A stretch of 64,000 nucleotides of DNA from Chitinophagaceae bacterium (GTDB lineage: Bacteria; Bacteroidota; Bacteroidia; Chitinophagales; UBA10324): positions 1 to 64,000 of the forward strand of contig CANJII010000013.1 in NCBI GenBank assembly GCA_947474435.1, read 5' to 3'. Shown here piece by piece: positions 24,744 through 33,036 of this stretch. The translations under genes were made by a program, and so were the position numbers. The notes beneath the pieces were generated by a model. The model did not search any database, was not told the DNA's origin, and saw only the letters and a program-made list of their open reading frames with translations. Numbering within the stretch: the first letter of the stretch is position 1; each line of letters begins with the position of its first letter.

Positions 24744-26270
24744 ATGATAAAATATTTAAATTCAAACATCAAGTTAATCAGTCTGATTCTGGTTGTTGCA
24801 TTATTAATTTTTCATCTCTGGTCTCTTTCTATTTATCCGATACCCTGGTTCGATGAAACTTTTTATGCAAGTATCGCACAGGATTTTCAATTGAGAGGTC
24901 ATTTTTATCCCTGGGTTGCGCCATTTTGCTATGAATTTCATGAATGCGTTACTTACGGTCCGGTTTATTTTTTTATACAGGCATTTGTTTATTCATTGAT
25001 TGGTATAAATTGTTTTGCATCAAAATTTTCAGGATTTTTCTTTGGGGTGCTGATGGTATTTACTTATGTAAAGTTGTATCGGACAGGTGCACCAAATGGC
25101 CTCCGCTGGATTGAATATTTATTATTGCTGAGTTTATTTTTTGATTATACAGTATTTGAAAGTTTTCATTTAGGAAGAATGGAACCGGTTACCATTTTCT
25201 TTCTTAATGTTTCTGTTTTATTGCAATTAAAAAGTTTGCAATTAAAAAATCCAAAACAACAATATCGATTGGCAATCATATATAGTTTGTTTGCCGTTTT
25301 AGCGGTTTTAACAACTCCACGAACACTCATATTGCTTATTCCTTCAGGTCTATTGATAATTTATACCTGGATAAAAGAGAAACGCTCCTCTCGTTTTTTT
25401 GAATTAGTTATTCTGGGTAGTGTTTTTATCACTTTTATTTCTATTTGGATATTTTATGCACACGGTAATATTGAGAATATGATTAACTATTATAAAATAG
25501 TAAATGATTCTTCACATTACTGGTTTTCATTTTCGTTACGCGATTCAATATATATTTATCAATATCCAACAGTAGTTGTATCAATTTTAATTTCAATTAT
25601 TACTGCGGTTATTCTCAAGAAAAAATTCTGGAATCTTCTTACCTTCTATTGTATCGCAAGTATTTTACTTTTTTACGGTTTGGTTTACATGCTGCGTCCT
25701 TATTGTATTTATACCATTCCTTTATTTTACTTGTTAGCGGCTCATTCATTGAACATGCTTTATCAAAGTGAAATTGCATCTAAATTTTATAAAACAGTTT
25801 CAACTGCAGCTTTCATCGGAATTTTTGTTTTAATGTTCGGTGGAGTTTGCGCAAAAGGATACTATATTTTTGTTTCCTCTTCATTCAGAAATCCTGAAGC
25901 AATTGATAAATTTATTCAAAAAAATGTTCCCCCGCATTCAAAAGTAATAGGCGATGAAATTTATTATTACACAGTTTTAAAATCGGGAAGTGATTTTCAA
26001 TACATGCATTTAGGAGAAACAAACGAAAACAGAGAAAAATATCAGCGCGAAGTTTTTGATTATGATTACATACTGATTTCTGACGAGCTATTAGCCTTCA
26101 ATCCAAAAGTTTTTAAAGTATATGATGCCAATGCAGATTTGCAACTGGTTGCTGATTTTCAACCGCCACTCGATCCTATTACTACACTAATAAATAAAAA
26201 AAGAAGAGGCCTGGTATCGTTCTATAGCTACAATGGTCATTTGTATAAAAGAATAAAACAAAAAAAATAA
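24744..26270 (+). CDS. GT-C-type membrane glycosyltransferase-like protein (ArnT/PMT-like)
   Basis: About 508 aa integral-membrane protein with roughly ten helices. After the first helix it has 'PIPWFDETFYASIAQDF', where the Asp-Glu pair in the first external loop matches the catalytic acidic motif of GT-C enzymes (GT39/GT83) that use polyprenyl-phosphate sugars. A soluble C-terminal domain (about 385-508) follows the last helix. The ATG at 24744 (MIKYLNSN) is preferred to the upstream TTG. Position after cysN suggests possible involvement in making a sulfated glycan or glycolipid, but this is inference. Confidence 0.65.
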   Translation: MIKYLNSNIKLISLILVVALLIFHLWSLSIYPIPWFDETFYASIAQDFQLRGHFYPWVAPFCYEFHECVTYGPVYFFIQAFVYSLIGINCFASKFSGFFFGVLMVFTYVKLYRTGAPNGLRWIEYLLLLSLFFDYTVFESFHLGRMEPVTIFFLNVSVLLQLKSLQLKNPKQQYRLAIIYSLFAVLAVLTTPRTLILLIPSGLLIIYTWIKEKRSSRFFELVILGSVFITFISIWIFYAHGNIENMINYYKIVNDSSHYWFSFSLRDSIYIYQYPTVVVSILISIITAVILKKKFWNLLTFYCIASILLFYGLVYMLRPYCIYTIPLFYLLAAHSLNMLYQSEIASKFYKTVSTAAFIGIFVLMFGGVCAKGYYIFVSSSFRNPEAIDKFIQKNVPPHSKVIGDEIYYYTVLKSGSDFQYMHLGETNENREKYQREVFDYDYILISDELLAFNPKVFKVYDANADLQLVADFQPPLDPITTLINKKRRGLVSFYSYNGHLYKRIKQKK

Positions 26271-26273
26271 TTT

Positions 26274-27224
26274 CTACTTTAATCCAATTATAAAATCAAA
26301 AATAGTTTTTACTAAATCAGTTGCAATTGGTAATTCAGGTTGGAGGTACGAAGCTTTGTTTTCCGCATCATTTTTAAATCCTGTTCTTAAAGGGTGATTC
26401 ATGCCGGCAATAATTTTATAATTCGAAGCAGGATTTGCTTTTTTCAAACTATCAGCATCGGCAACAGAAACCTGTAAATCGCTATCACCTGCAATGATGA
26501 GCGAAGGAATTTTTAAATCAGCAATTTCTTTTGTCGGATCGTACTTCATCCACGAAATCATATACGGTTGCACACTTTCGCGGAACAGGGAAGCAAGCAT
26601 TGGTGCTACACTTTTTACTTCAACCCCTTTTTGCAGGCTGTCAATAATTCTGTAGCATTCATTTTTTATGGCTTCAGGTTGTTTGGCCAGCTGTTCTTTC
26701 AACACAAGCGCAATCGGTCGTCCGGCACCGCAAAGAGATATGTATGCATCGGTTTTCGTTTGCTTACTTGCAAGCAAACCAATCAAAGCACCTTCACTGT
26801 GACCCGTTATAATAATTTTCGAAAATTTTTTATTACTACTGAAATAATTTACGCATGCTACGGCATCAGTTACAAAATCATCGAAACGCATATTGGCTTC
26901 ACTCATCTTAAAATCATTACTGGCTCCAACTCCCCGTTTGTCATATCTGTAACTTGGTATTCCTCTTTTAGCCAGAGAATCAGCCAATAATTTGTAAGCG
27001 TCGCATTTCAATTCTGATGAATTACAATTCCGATCTGTTGGTCCTGAACCGGCAATGATTATCACCAGCGGCATTGGTTTACTGGTATCGGCTGGCAATA
27101 ATAAACTTCCATGAATATGACCACCGGTGCTTTCGATAGCAACTTCACTTTCAGTAGGAATAGATGGAGTTACAACTGATTTACAACTGGTGAATATGAT
27201 TAGTAAAAACAAAAAGTATTTCAT
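26274..27224 (-). CDS. Alpha/beta-hydrolase lipoprotein (serine aminopeptidase S33-like)
   Basis: About 316 aa, starting at the internal ATG 27224 (MKYFLFLLIIFTSC), which gives a lipoprotein signal with Cys at 14. The alpha/beta-hydrolase core shows an oxyanion segment 'LVIIIAGSGPTDRN', the nucleophile elbow 'ITGHSEGALIGL' (GxSxG), an Asp strand 'SLIIAGDSDLQVS' and the catalytic His in 'IIAGMNHPLR'. All three triad residues are present, so it should be active, in the periplasm or at the outer membrane. The substrate is unknown. It converges with the glycosyltransferase gene, 3 bp apart, and is divergent from the monooxygenase pair. Confidence 0.85.
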   Translation of the reverse strand: MKYFLFLLIIFTSCKSVVTPSIPTESEVAIESTGGHIHGSLLLPADTSKPMPLVIIIAGSGPTDRNCNSSELKCDAYKLLADSLAKRGIPSYRYDKRGVGASNDFKMSEANMRFDDFVTDAVACVNYFSSNKKFSKIIITGHSEGALIGLLASKQTKTDAYISLCGAGRPIALVLKEQLAKQPEAIKNECYRIIDSLQKGVEVKSVAPMLASLFRESVQPYMISWMKYDPTKEIADLKIPSLIIAGDSDLQVSVADADSLKKANPASNYKIIAGMNHPLRTGFKNDAENKASYLQPELPIATDLVKTIFDFIIGLK

Positions 27225-27340
27225 TTTAGTGTATGATGATTTATAAAGGTTCAATTGCAATGTTAGAAATATTTACTTTGTTTTTATGCCATTAAATTTA
27301 ATATAGATATAATTGAGAAAGAGGTTTACTTTGCATCACA

Positions 27341-28882
27341 ATGAAAAAAGGAATTTACTTGTTTGCTTTTCTTTTTCAATGCAATTTTCTTTTTGCACAA
27401 ATTCCAACATTCAGTCAGGATATTGCTCCCATTATTTTTAATCATTGCACTAATTGCCATCGACCGGGAAATATTGCTCCGTTTGCTTTAACAAATTATG
27501 ATGAAGTTTCAAGTGCAGCTTCTTCTATTTCATATGTAGTAAATAATAAATTAATGCCCCCGTGGCCTCCTGATCCTCAATTCCGCCATTTTATTAATGA
27601 ACGGGTTCTTTCAATTACGGAAATTCAGGCTATTAATGATTGGATTTCTTTTGGTATGCCTGAAGGTGACACTTCTTTATTACCACCACTGCCAAACTTT
27701 ATTGATGGCAGTGAAATTGGAATTCCAGATGTACAATTTGAGCTGCCACATTATGTGTTAAATTCTTCAACAGATGAATATAGATGTTTCGTTCTACATT
27801 CTCAGTTTGCTCAGGATGTATTTATTAAATCAATTGAATTTATTCCGGGCAATGAATTAATTGATCATCATGCTGTAATTTTTTGGGATACAACTGGAGT
27901 TTGTCAACAGTTAGATGACCAAACTATTGAACCCGGATATAATTCATTCAGTTCTTTTGCCGGAACCGATAGTGCAAAAAAAATTGCAATATGGGTTCCG
28001 GGTTCACCTCCATTGATCTTGCCACAAAATTTTGGGTTTCTGATTCCTGCAAATGCTGATATCGTTGTTCAAATGCATTACCCTTCCGGAAGCGCCGGGC
28101 TAATAGATAGTTCAAAACTCAATATTTTTTTTCAGCAAGGTATCCAAATTAGAACTGTTCAATTAAAATCAATTATAAATATTACTAATTTGGTTGATGG
28201 TCCGTTAATCATTCCTGCCGATAGTATTTTAACTTTTCATGCACAATCAACTTTTCCGATTAACACATCGCTGATAGCCGTTTTCCCTCACATGCATTTA
28301 ATCGGCAGCAACACATTAACATATGCTGTTCAGCCAAATGGTGATACAATGAATCTTATATCAGTGCCTAACTGGAATTTTCACTGGCAGGGATTTTATA
28401 CTTATGAAAAACCGGTGGTCGTAAATCAAAATGCTGCCATCTATTCTGAATTTACTTATAACAATACTTCTTCCAATTCGGCAAATCCGAATTTCCCACC
28501 ACAAGATGTTAGTTATGGCAACGGAAGTGAAAATGAAATGATGGTAACTGCCTTTTTAATTGTTCCATATAAACCCGGCGATGAAAATATTTCTCTTAAT
28601 TCAAAGGATATTTCTTCCGATAAATTTAAAAATGAAATTTCTATATACCCAAACCCTGGGAATGGACTGTTTATTTTAAATTTTAATCTTAAAGAAAATG
28701 TTTCAATTTCAGTTTTTAATGTTGAAGGAATAGTAGTGAAAAAAATATTTGATAATTTGTATTTTGGTAATGAAAATCATTTTCAAATTTGTGATGCACA
28801 TGATTTGCCTTCAGGAATTTATTTTTTGAAAATCCATAGCAATGAAATCAATATTGTTAAACGATTGGTCATCATTCATTAA
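27341..28882 (+). CDS. Secreted cytochrome c-copper monooxygenase (PHM-like) fusion, T9SS type A
   Basis: 513 aa. The signal peptide (to 'LFAQ', about residue 20) is followed by a c-type heme segment with 'HCTNCHRPGNIAPF' (CxxCH at 36-40) and a possible distal Met in 'LMPPWPPDP'. Residues about 130-430 match copper type II ascorbate-dependent monooxygenases. The PHM copper ligands can be placed: His-His in 'IDHHAVIFWD', His in 'VVQMHYPSG', His-x-His in 'FPHMHLIGS' and Met in 'ENEMMVTAF'. The tail is 'ISIYPNPGNGLFILNF', a T9SS sorting domain. Family chemistry is copper-dependent hydroxylation with an external electron donor; the fused heme could deliver electrons (inference). A close paralogue follows 95 bp downstream. 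Confidence 0.8.
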   Translation: MKKGIYLFAFLFQCNFLFAQIPTFSQDIAPIIFNHCTNCHRPGNIAPFALTNYDEVSSAASSISYVVNNKLMPPWPPDPQFRHFINERVLSITEIQAINDWISFGMPEGDTSLLPPLPNFIDGSEIGIPDVQFELPHYVLNSSTDEYRCFVLHSQFAQDVFIKSIEFIPGNELIDHHAVIFWDTTGVCQQLDDQTIEPGYNSFSSFAGTDSAKKIAIWVPGSPPLILPQNFGFLIPANADIVVQMHYPSGSAGLIDSSKLNIFFQQGIQIRTVQLKSIINITNLVDGPLIIPADSILTFHAQSTFPINTSLIAVFPHMHLIGSNTLTYAVQPNGDTMNLISVPNWNFHWQGFYTYEKPVVVNQNAAIYSEFTYNNTSSNSANPNFPPQDVSYGNGSENEMMVTAFLIVPYKPGDENISLNSKDISSDKFKNEISIYPNPGNGLFILNFNLKENVSISVFNVEGIVVKKIFDNLYFGNENHFQICDAHDLPSGIYFLKIHSNEINIVKRLVIIH

Positions 28883-28935
28883 ACTTATTGCAATTATTTT
28901 TTCTACAACAAATTTATTTACCAATAATCCTTTTC

Positions 28936-28943
28936 TATATTTG
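28936..28943 (+). promoter_or_regulatory. Putative -7 promoter box before the second monooxygenase gene
   Basis: TATATTTG matches the Bacteroidota -7 consensus and lies 34 bp upstream of the ATG at 28978. It suggests the second paralogue has its own promoter. The -33 region is AT-rich without an exact TTTG. Confidence 0.45.
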
Positions 28944-28977
28944 AAAATCAAATCCTCATTTTCCAATTAAATTTTTC

Positions 28978-30567
28978 ATGAAAAAAATTCTTTTTGTTTT
29001 TACACTATTGCTTTGCACAAATTTTTTGTTTGCACAAACCCCGACTTTTTGTGATGACTTGGCAACTATCTTTTATCAGAATTGCACAGGTTGTCACCGC
29101 ACAGGAAACATTGCTTCGTTTCCATTGGTCACTTATGCCGATGCAACAGCCTCCGGTTATGCCATTCAGGATGCAGTGAATAATCATCGCATGCCACCCT
29201 GGCCACCCGATCCGAATTTCAGTCGTTTGGCTCACGAAAGATTGTTGAGTCCACAGGATATTCAAAAAATTAATGATTGGGTAAATGGTGGAATGCCTGA
29301 AGGCAATACCGCAAATTTACCATCTCTTCCAATCTATCCGGTCGGAAGTCAGATTGGAACTCCCGATGATGTCTTACTGTCACCGAATTATACTGTAACA
29401 GTTGCAACAGATGATTTCCGTTGCTTCGTTGTGCCATCAGGTTATGCTGCGGATCAGATGATGAAAGCCATTGAATTTATTCCCGGCAACACAGCTATTG
29501 TTCATCATGTTTTAATTTACTGGGATACTACAGGAACTTGTCAGCAATTAGACACTCAGGATCCGAATCCGGGGTATGCTGGTTTTGGCGGAGTTGGAAA
29601 TGATGCCGCTGAATTAATTGGTGCATGGGTTCCCGGTGCCACCCCTTTTATATTGCCTGACGGAATGGGAATTAATATTCCTGCCAATGCTGATATTGTT
29701 TTGCAGTATCACTATGCGCCCGGCAGCAATGGACAATCAGACAGTTCAAAAATTAATTTCTTTTACCAAACCAGTGCTGGATTTATTCGCCCGGTTTATT
29801 TTAATGCACCACTCAATCATGTTGACCCGACTGTGTTAACTGAGTGGCCACTGATTATTCCGGCAAACACTGTAAAAACTTTTCATGAGCAATATCAATT
29901 GCCTGCATTTGATATTTCAATGCTTGGAGTTGCACCACATCAGCACCTGATTGGAAAAACAATAAATGCATTCGGTGTTACACCAACCAACGATACTATT
30001 CCTTTTATCGCCATCAACAACTGGGATTTTCACTGGCAGGGATTGTATCAGTTCCGCAAGGTTATAAAAATTCCGGCAAACACGATGTTGTATTCTGTTG
30101 CTACATATGATAACACTACTAATAATTACAATAACCCAAGTAATCCACCGCAGTTAGTTACCGCTGGTGAAAGCACACTCGATGAAATGATGCTTACCTT
30201 TTTTGAATTCACTATTTACTTCCCCGGTGACGAAAACATTGTAATTGATAATTCGCCGCTGGTTGATATAAGTTCAGGAATAAATGAACGCCAAGTTGAA
30301 ACCGAAAACTTGTTTCTTTATCCGAATCCGGCAACTGATAAATTGATAACTGAATTTACCATTCCTGAAATTGGAAATTATTCATTTGAAATAAAAGATG
30401 TACTGGGAAGAACAGTAAAACTATTGTTTCCTGAACGGAAAATGGAAACAGGTAATTACCGTTTTCAATATTCAATAGGCGAATTACCCTCTGGTAATTA
30501 TTTAGTAGTGTTGAATAATGGGAAAAACAGCAGTTCCAGCAAATTGATTATTAGTACTAAAAAATAA
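28978..30567 (+). CDS. Secreted cytochrome c-copper monooxygenase (PHM-like) fusion, paralogue 2
   Basis: 529 aa tandem paralogue of the preceding gene with the same order: signal peptide, 'NCTGCHRTGNIASF' (CxxCH at 36-40), 'RMPPWPPDP', PHM-type region and T9SS type A tail ('LFLYPNPATDKLITEF'). Copper ligands are kept: 'IVHHVLIYWD', 'VLQYHYAPG', 'APHQHLIGK' and 'LDEMMLTFF'. It differs mainly in the linker sequences, and has 'FCDD' where paralogue 1 has 'FSQD' at residues 24-27. Keeping every ligand in both copies argues that both are functional, perhaps with different substrates. It is followed by a strong hairpin terminator. Confidence 0.82.
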   Translation: MKKILFVFTLLLCTNFLFAQTPTFCDDLATIFYQNCTGCHRTGNIASFPLVTYADATASGYAIQDAVNNHRMPPWPPDPNFSRLAHERLLSPQDIQKINDWVNGGMPEGNTANLPSLPIYPVGSQIGTPDDVLLSPNYTVTVATDDFRCFVVPSGYAADQMMKAIEFIPGNTAIVHHVLIYWDTTGTCQQLDTQDPNPGYAGFGGVGNDAAELIGAWVPGATPFILPDGMGINIPANADIVLQYHYAPGSNGQSDSSKINFFYQTSAGFIRPVYFNAPLNHVDPTVLTEWPLIIPANTVKTFHEQYQLPAFDISMLGVAPHQHLIGKTINAFGVTPTNDTIPFIAINNWDFHWQGLYQFRKVIKIPANTMLYSVATYDNTTNNYNNPSNPPQLVTAGESTLDEMMLTFFEFTIYFPGDENIVIDNSPLVDISSGINERQVETENLFLYPNPATDKLITEFTIPEIGNYSFEIKDVLGRTVKLLFPERKMETGNYRFQYSIGELPSGNYLVVLNNGKNSSSSKLIISTKK

Positions 30568-30580
30568 TTTCAAGCATAAT

Positions 30581-30623
30581 ATTTCCCGCAGAGAATTTAG
30601 GTTTCTTTGCGGGAAATTTTTTT
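30581..30623 (+). terminator. Strong terminator ending at the DUF4199 start codon
   Basis: A 10-bp stem ATTTCCCGCA / TGCGGGAAAT (30581-30590 with 30608-30617) has a 17-nt loop and is followed directly by a T7 run ending at 30623. The DUF4199 ATG begins at 30624, so the T-run is also the space just before that start codon. Confidence 0.8.
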
Positions 30624-31115
30624 ATGGAATTAAAATACGGAGTGCTTACCGGAATTGCCTGTGTGATTTTTCGTGCATTTGAATTTTACATGGGATGGCC
30701 CGACAGTGAACTTGGTCAATACAGTGCTTACATCGGAATATTAATTATGGCAGCAGGTGCATACTTATGTGTTGTTGAAACCAGAAAATTGAATAATGAA
30801 AAAATGACTTTTGGAAAATCTTTTTTCACGGCCATTACAGTATGTTTTGTAATAGCACTGATGATGGGGGTACATGCTTATGTCTATAATAGCACAGTTG
30901 ACCCGAAACGAAAAGATAGAATGGCTATACAATTTCACAATGAAATGGTTAAAGAAAAAAGAACTGAAGCTGAAATAAAACAGGTGGAAGAAAATGCGCG
31001 CTCCTATTTCTCTCCAATGGGGCAGGTAACTGCCGAGTCAGGTGGAACCATGATAGCCGGTTTATTTGTATCACTTGTGATTGCTGGATTTACGCGAGCG
31101 AAAAAGATTGATTGA
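30624..31115 (+). CDS. DUF4199 membrane protein
   Basis: 163 aa. Four hydrophobic helices (about 5-20, 35-50, 68-85 and 140-157) with the third followed by a charged, helical loop rich in Lys and Glu ('MVKEKRTEAEIKQVEEN') and 'GTMIAGLFVSLVIAGF'. This layout and length match DUF4199, a Bacteroidota family of unknown function, usually found singly. The start at 30624 is needed to keep the first helix. A perfect terminator lies immediately before it, so its promoter must be inside or overlapping that hairpin, or it depends on read-through from the upstream gene. Confidence 0.8.
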   Translation: MELKYGVLTGIACVIFRAFEFYMGWPDSELGQYSAYIGILIMAAGAYLCVVETRKLNNEKMTFGKSFFTAITVCFVIALMMGVHAYVYNSTVDPKRKDRMAIQFHNEMVKEKRTEAEIKQVEENARSYFSPMGQVTAESGGTMIAGLFVSLVIAGFTRAKKID

Positions 31116-31127
31116 CTAGTATCCTGA

Positions 31128-31172
31128 AATACAAATGCCCTTCATATCTGAAAGGCATTTGTATTAAACTTT
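31128..31172. terminator. Bidirectional terminator between DUF4199 and icd
   Basis: A perfect 12-bp stem AATACAAATGCC / GGCATTTGTATT (31128-31139 with 31154-31165) is followed on the plus strand by AAACTTTTTTC. It lies between convergent genes and can serve both. Confidence 0.85.
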
Positions 31173-31194
31173 TTTCAAAATTATTTTAATCAGA

Positions 31195-32499
31195 TCAAAT
31201 CATATTCTTAATAATCTCATCACCAAACTCAGAGCATTTTAAAAGTGTAGCACCTGTCATTTGTCGTTCAAAATCATAAGTCACTCTTTTCAAAGCAATA
31301 CTTTTTTCCAACCCTTTATAAATAAGTGCTGATGCTTCAATCCATCCAAGATGTTCGAACATCATGGCTCCGCTTAAAATTACCGAACCCGGATTTACTT
31401 TATCAAGATTCGCATACTTAGGAGCTGTGCCGTGAGTTGCTTCAAAAATTGCATGTCCTGTTACACCATTGATATTTGCTCCCGGTGCAATACCTATTCC
31501 ACCAACCTGCGCGGCCAATGCATCGCTTAAATAATCTCCGTTCAGATTCAAAGTAGCTATCACATCAAAATCTTCGGGGCGAGTGAGTATCTGCTGAAGG
31601 GTGATATCGGCAATGGCATCTTTAATGATCAGTCCGGCACCAGGTTTTCCTTCCGGAATTTTGCACCACGGTCCGCCATCAATTTCCACCGCACCAAAAA
31701 AATCTTTCGCCACTTTATAACTCCAGTCGCGGAAACCACCTTCAGTAAACTTCATGATGTTTCCCTTGTGCACAATCGTAACACTTTTTTTATTGTGCTT
31801 AATGGCATAGCTGATGGCCGAATGCATTAATCGTTCGGTGCCTAAGTAACTCACGGGTTTAATTCCGATTCCGACTTCAATATCTACTTCACGCTTTGGT
31901 GAACCAACTGCTTCTAATTGGTTTTGCCACTCAACAGATTTTTCTTTTGTACCAAAACGAATTTTATCAAACATCTTCGGAAATTCCTGTTGAATAAAAT
32001 CCAAAACTTTTTTTGCTTCAGGGGTTCCGGCAGCAAATTCAATTCCTGCATAAATATCTTCAGTGTTCTCTCGAAAAATAACCATATCAACCGCGCCCGG
32101 ATTTTTTACAGGAGATGGAACTCCTTCAAACCAACGCACAGGACGAAGGCACACATATAAATCAAGAATTTGACGAAGTGCTACATTCAATGAACGAATA
32201 CCACCACCAACCGGAGTTGTCAGTGGGCCTTTAATTCCAACAAGGTATTCTTTAAAAGCTGCAAGAGTTTCATCGGGTAACCAGTTTCCTGTTTTGTTAA
32301 ATGCTTTTTCGCCGGCAAGTACTTCCATCCAACTTATTTTTTTTGTTCCGCCATATGCTTTTTCAACAGCGGCATCAAGCACTCGCACTGATGATTTCCA
32401 GATATCAGCACCTGTACCGTCGCCTTCAATAAATGGTATAATTGGATTATTTGGCACCGTTAATCGGCCCTCATGCATAGTAATTTTTTCACCCGTCAT
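31195..32499 (-). CDS. icd: Isocitrate dehydrogenase (NADP-type)
   Basis: About 434 aa starting at the ATG 32499 ([11 protein letters not shown]); the track start adds 17 residues that have no family match. It catalyses oxidative decarboxylation of isocitrate to 2-oxoglutarate in the TCA cycle. Family segments are '[14 protein letters not shown]', '[22 protein letters not shown]', '[17 protein letters not shown]', '[15 protein letters not shown]' and '[20 protein letters not shown]', then '[12 protein letters not shown]'. The Arg-rich substrate site (SLNVALRQ) is intact. Cofactor preference for NADP is inferred from overall similarity to the E. coli-type enzyme. It has its own promoter-like box and stands alone. 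Confidence 0.95.
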   Translation of the reverse strand: MTGEKITMHEGRLTVPNNPIIPFIEGDGTGADIWKSSVRVLDAAVEKAYGGTKKISWMEVLAGEKAFNKTGNWLPDETLAAFKEYLVGIKGPLTTPVGGGIRSLNVALRQILDLYVCLRPVRWFEGVPSPVKNPGAVDMVIFRENTEDIYAGIEFAAGTPEAKKVLDFIQQEFPKMFDKIRFGTKEKSVEWQNQLEAVGSPKREVDIEVGIGIKPVSYLGTERLMHSAISYAIKHNKKSVTIVHKGNIMKFTEGGFRDWSYKVAKDFFGAVEIDGGPWCKIPEGKPGAGLIIKDAIADITLQQILTRPEDFDVIATLNLNGDYLSDALAAQVGGIGIAPGANINGVTGHAIFEATHGTAPKYANLDKVNPGSVILSGAMMFEHLGWIEASALIYKGLEKSIALKRVTYDFERQMTGATLLKCSEFGDEIIKNMI

Positions 32500-32526
32500 T
32501 TTAGTATTGTTTTGTTTAAGAGGGCG

Positions 32527-32534
32527 CAAATATA
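32527..32534 (-). promoter_or_regulatory. Putative -7 promoter box for icd
   Basis: On the minus strand the sequence reads TATATTTG, an exact fit to TAnnTTTG, 28 nt before the preferred icd ATG. This supports the shorter start, because the track start at 32550 lies upstream of this box. Confidence 0.5.
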
Positions 32535-32650
32535 AAAGTCTGCCCTTCACTTTGATGTGATGAATATTTTTTTTGGAGAAATGAAAATGAATCTTTTAAT
32601 TCTTTCAATGAAGAATAATAGTTCAATTAGAAAAAATCGAAAAGAATTTT

Positions 32651-32890
32651 CTATTCAACTGTTTCGCCTGACATCGCTGCTAATTCAACTTCCAACTCAG
32701 CTGTAAGCACTGAAATTTTTTCTTCCAGTTTCATCATTTTTTCTGAATCCATAACCCGTAACATTGGAAAATGCTCCAATGCTAATTCGGTTAATGAATC
32801 AACTGCTTCATGAATGAATAATGGTTCTTTTACTTCTGTGTTATTTCCTGTAAGCGAATTCAACGCTTCGAGGTCTTGCTTGGTAATCAT
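32651..32890 (-). CDS. Small acidic protein of unknown function
   Basis: 79 aa, not recognised. Highly acidic and largely helical: 'MITKQDLEALNSL', a middle 'VDSLTELALEHFPMLRVMD' and a C-terminal heptad-like stretch 'MMKLEEKISVLTAELEVEL' that could form a coiled coil. No signal peptide or Cys. The ATG is followed by protein-like sequence, and upstream lies a 146-bp divergent region shared with the MBL gene. Plausible real gene; function unknown. Confidence 0.55.
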   Translation of the reverse strand: MITKQDLEALNSLTGNNTEVKEPLFIHEAVDSLTELALEHFPMLRVMDSEKMMKLEEKISVLTAELEVELAAMSGETVE

Positions 32891-33036
32891 TGAGTTTTGA
32901 TTTGGTGAACGAAAATTACGATATAGTTTTTTTATTACAACTATGATTTTTAACAGATGTTCATTTCGTTATTTCTGAAAATTATATTGCCGACTCATTA
33001 ATAATAAATTTACGATTCAATTATTAAACAAAATAA

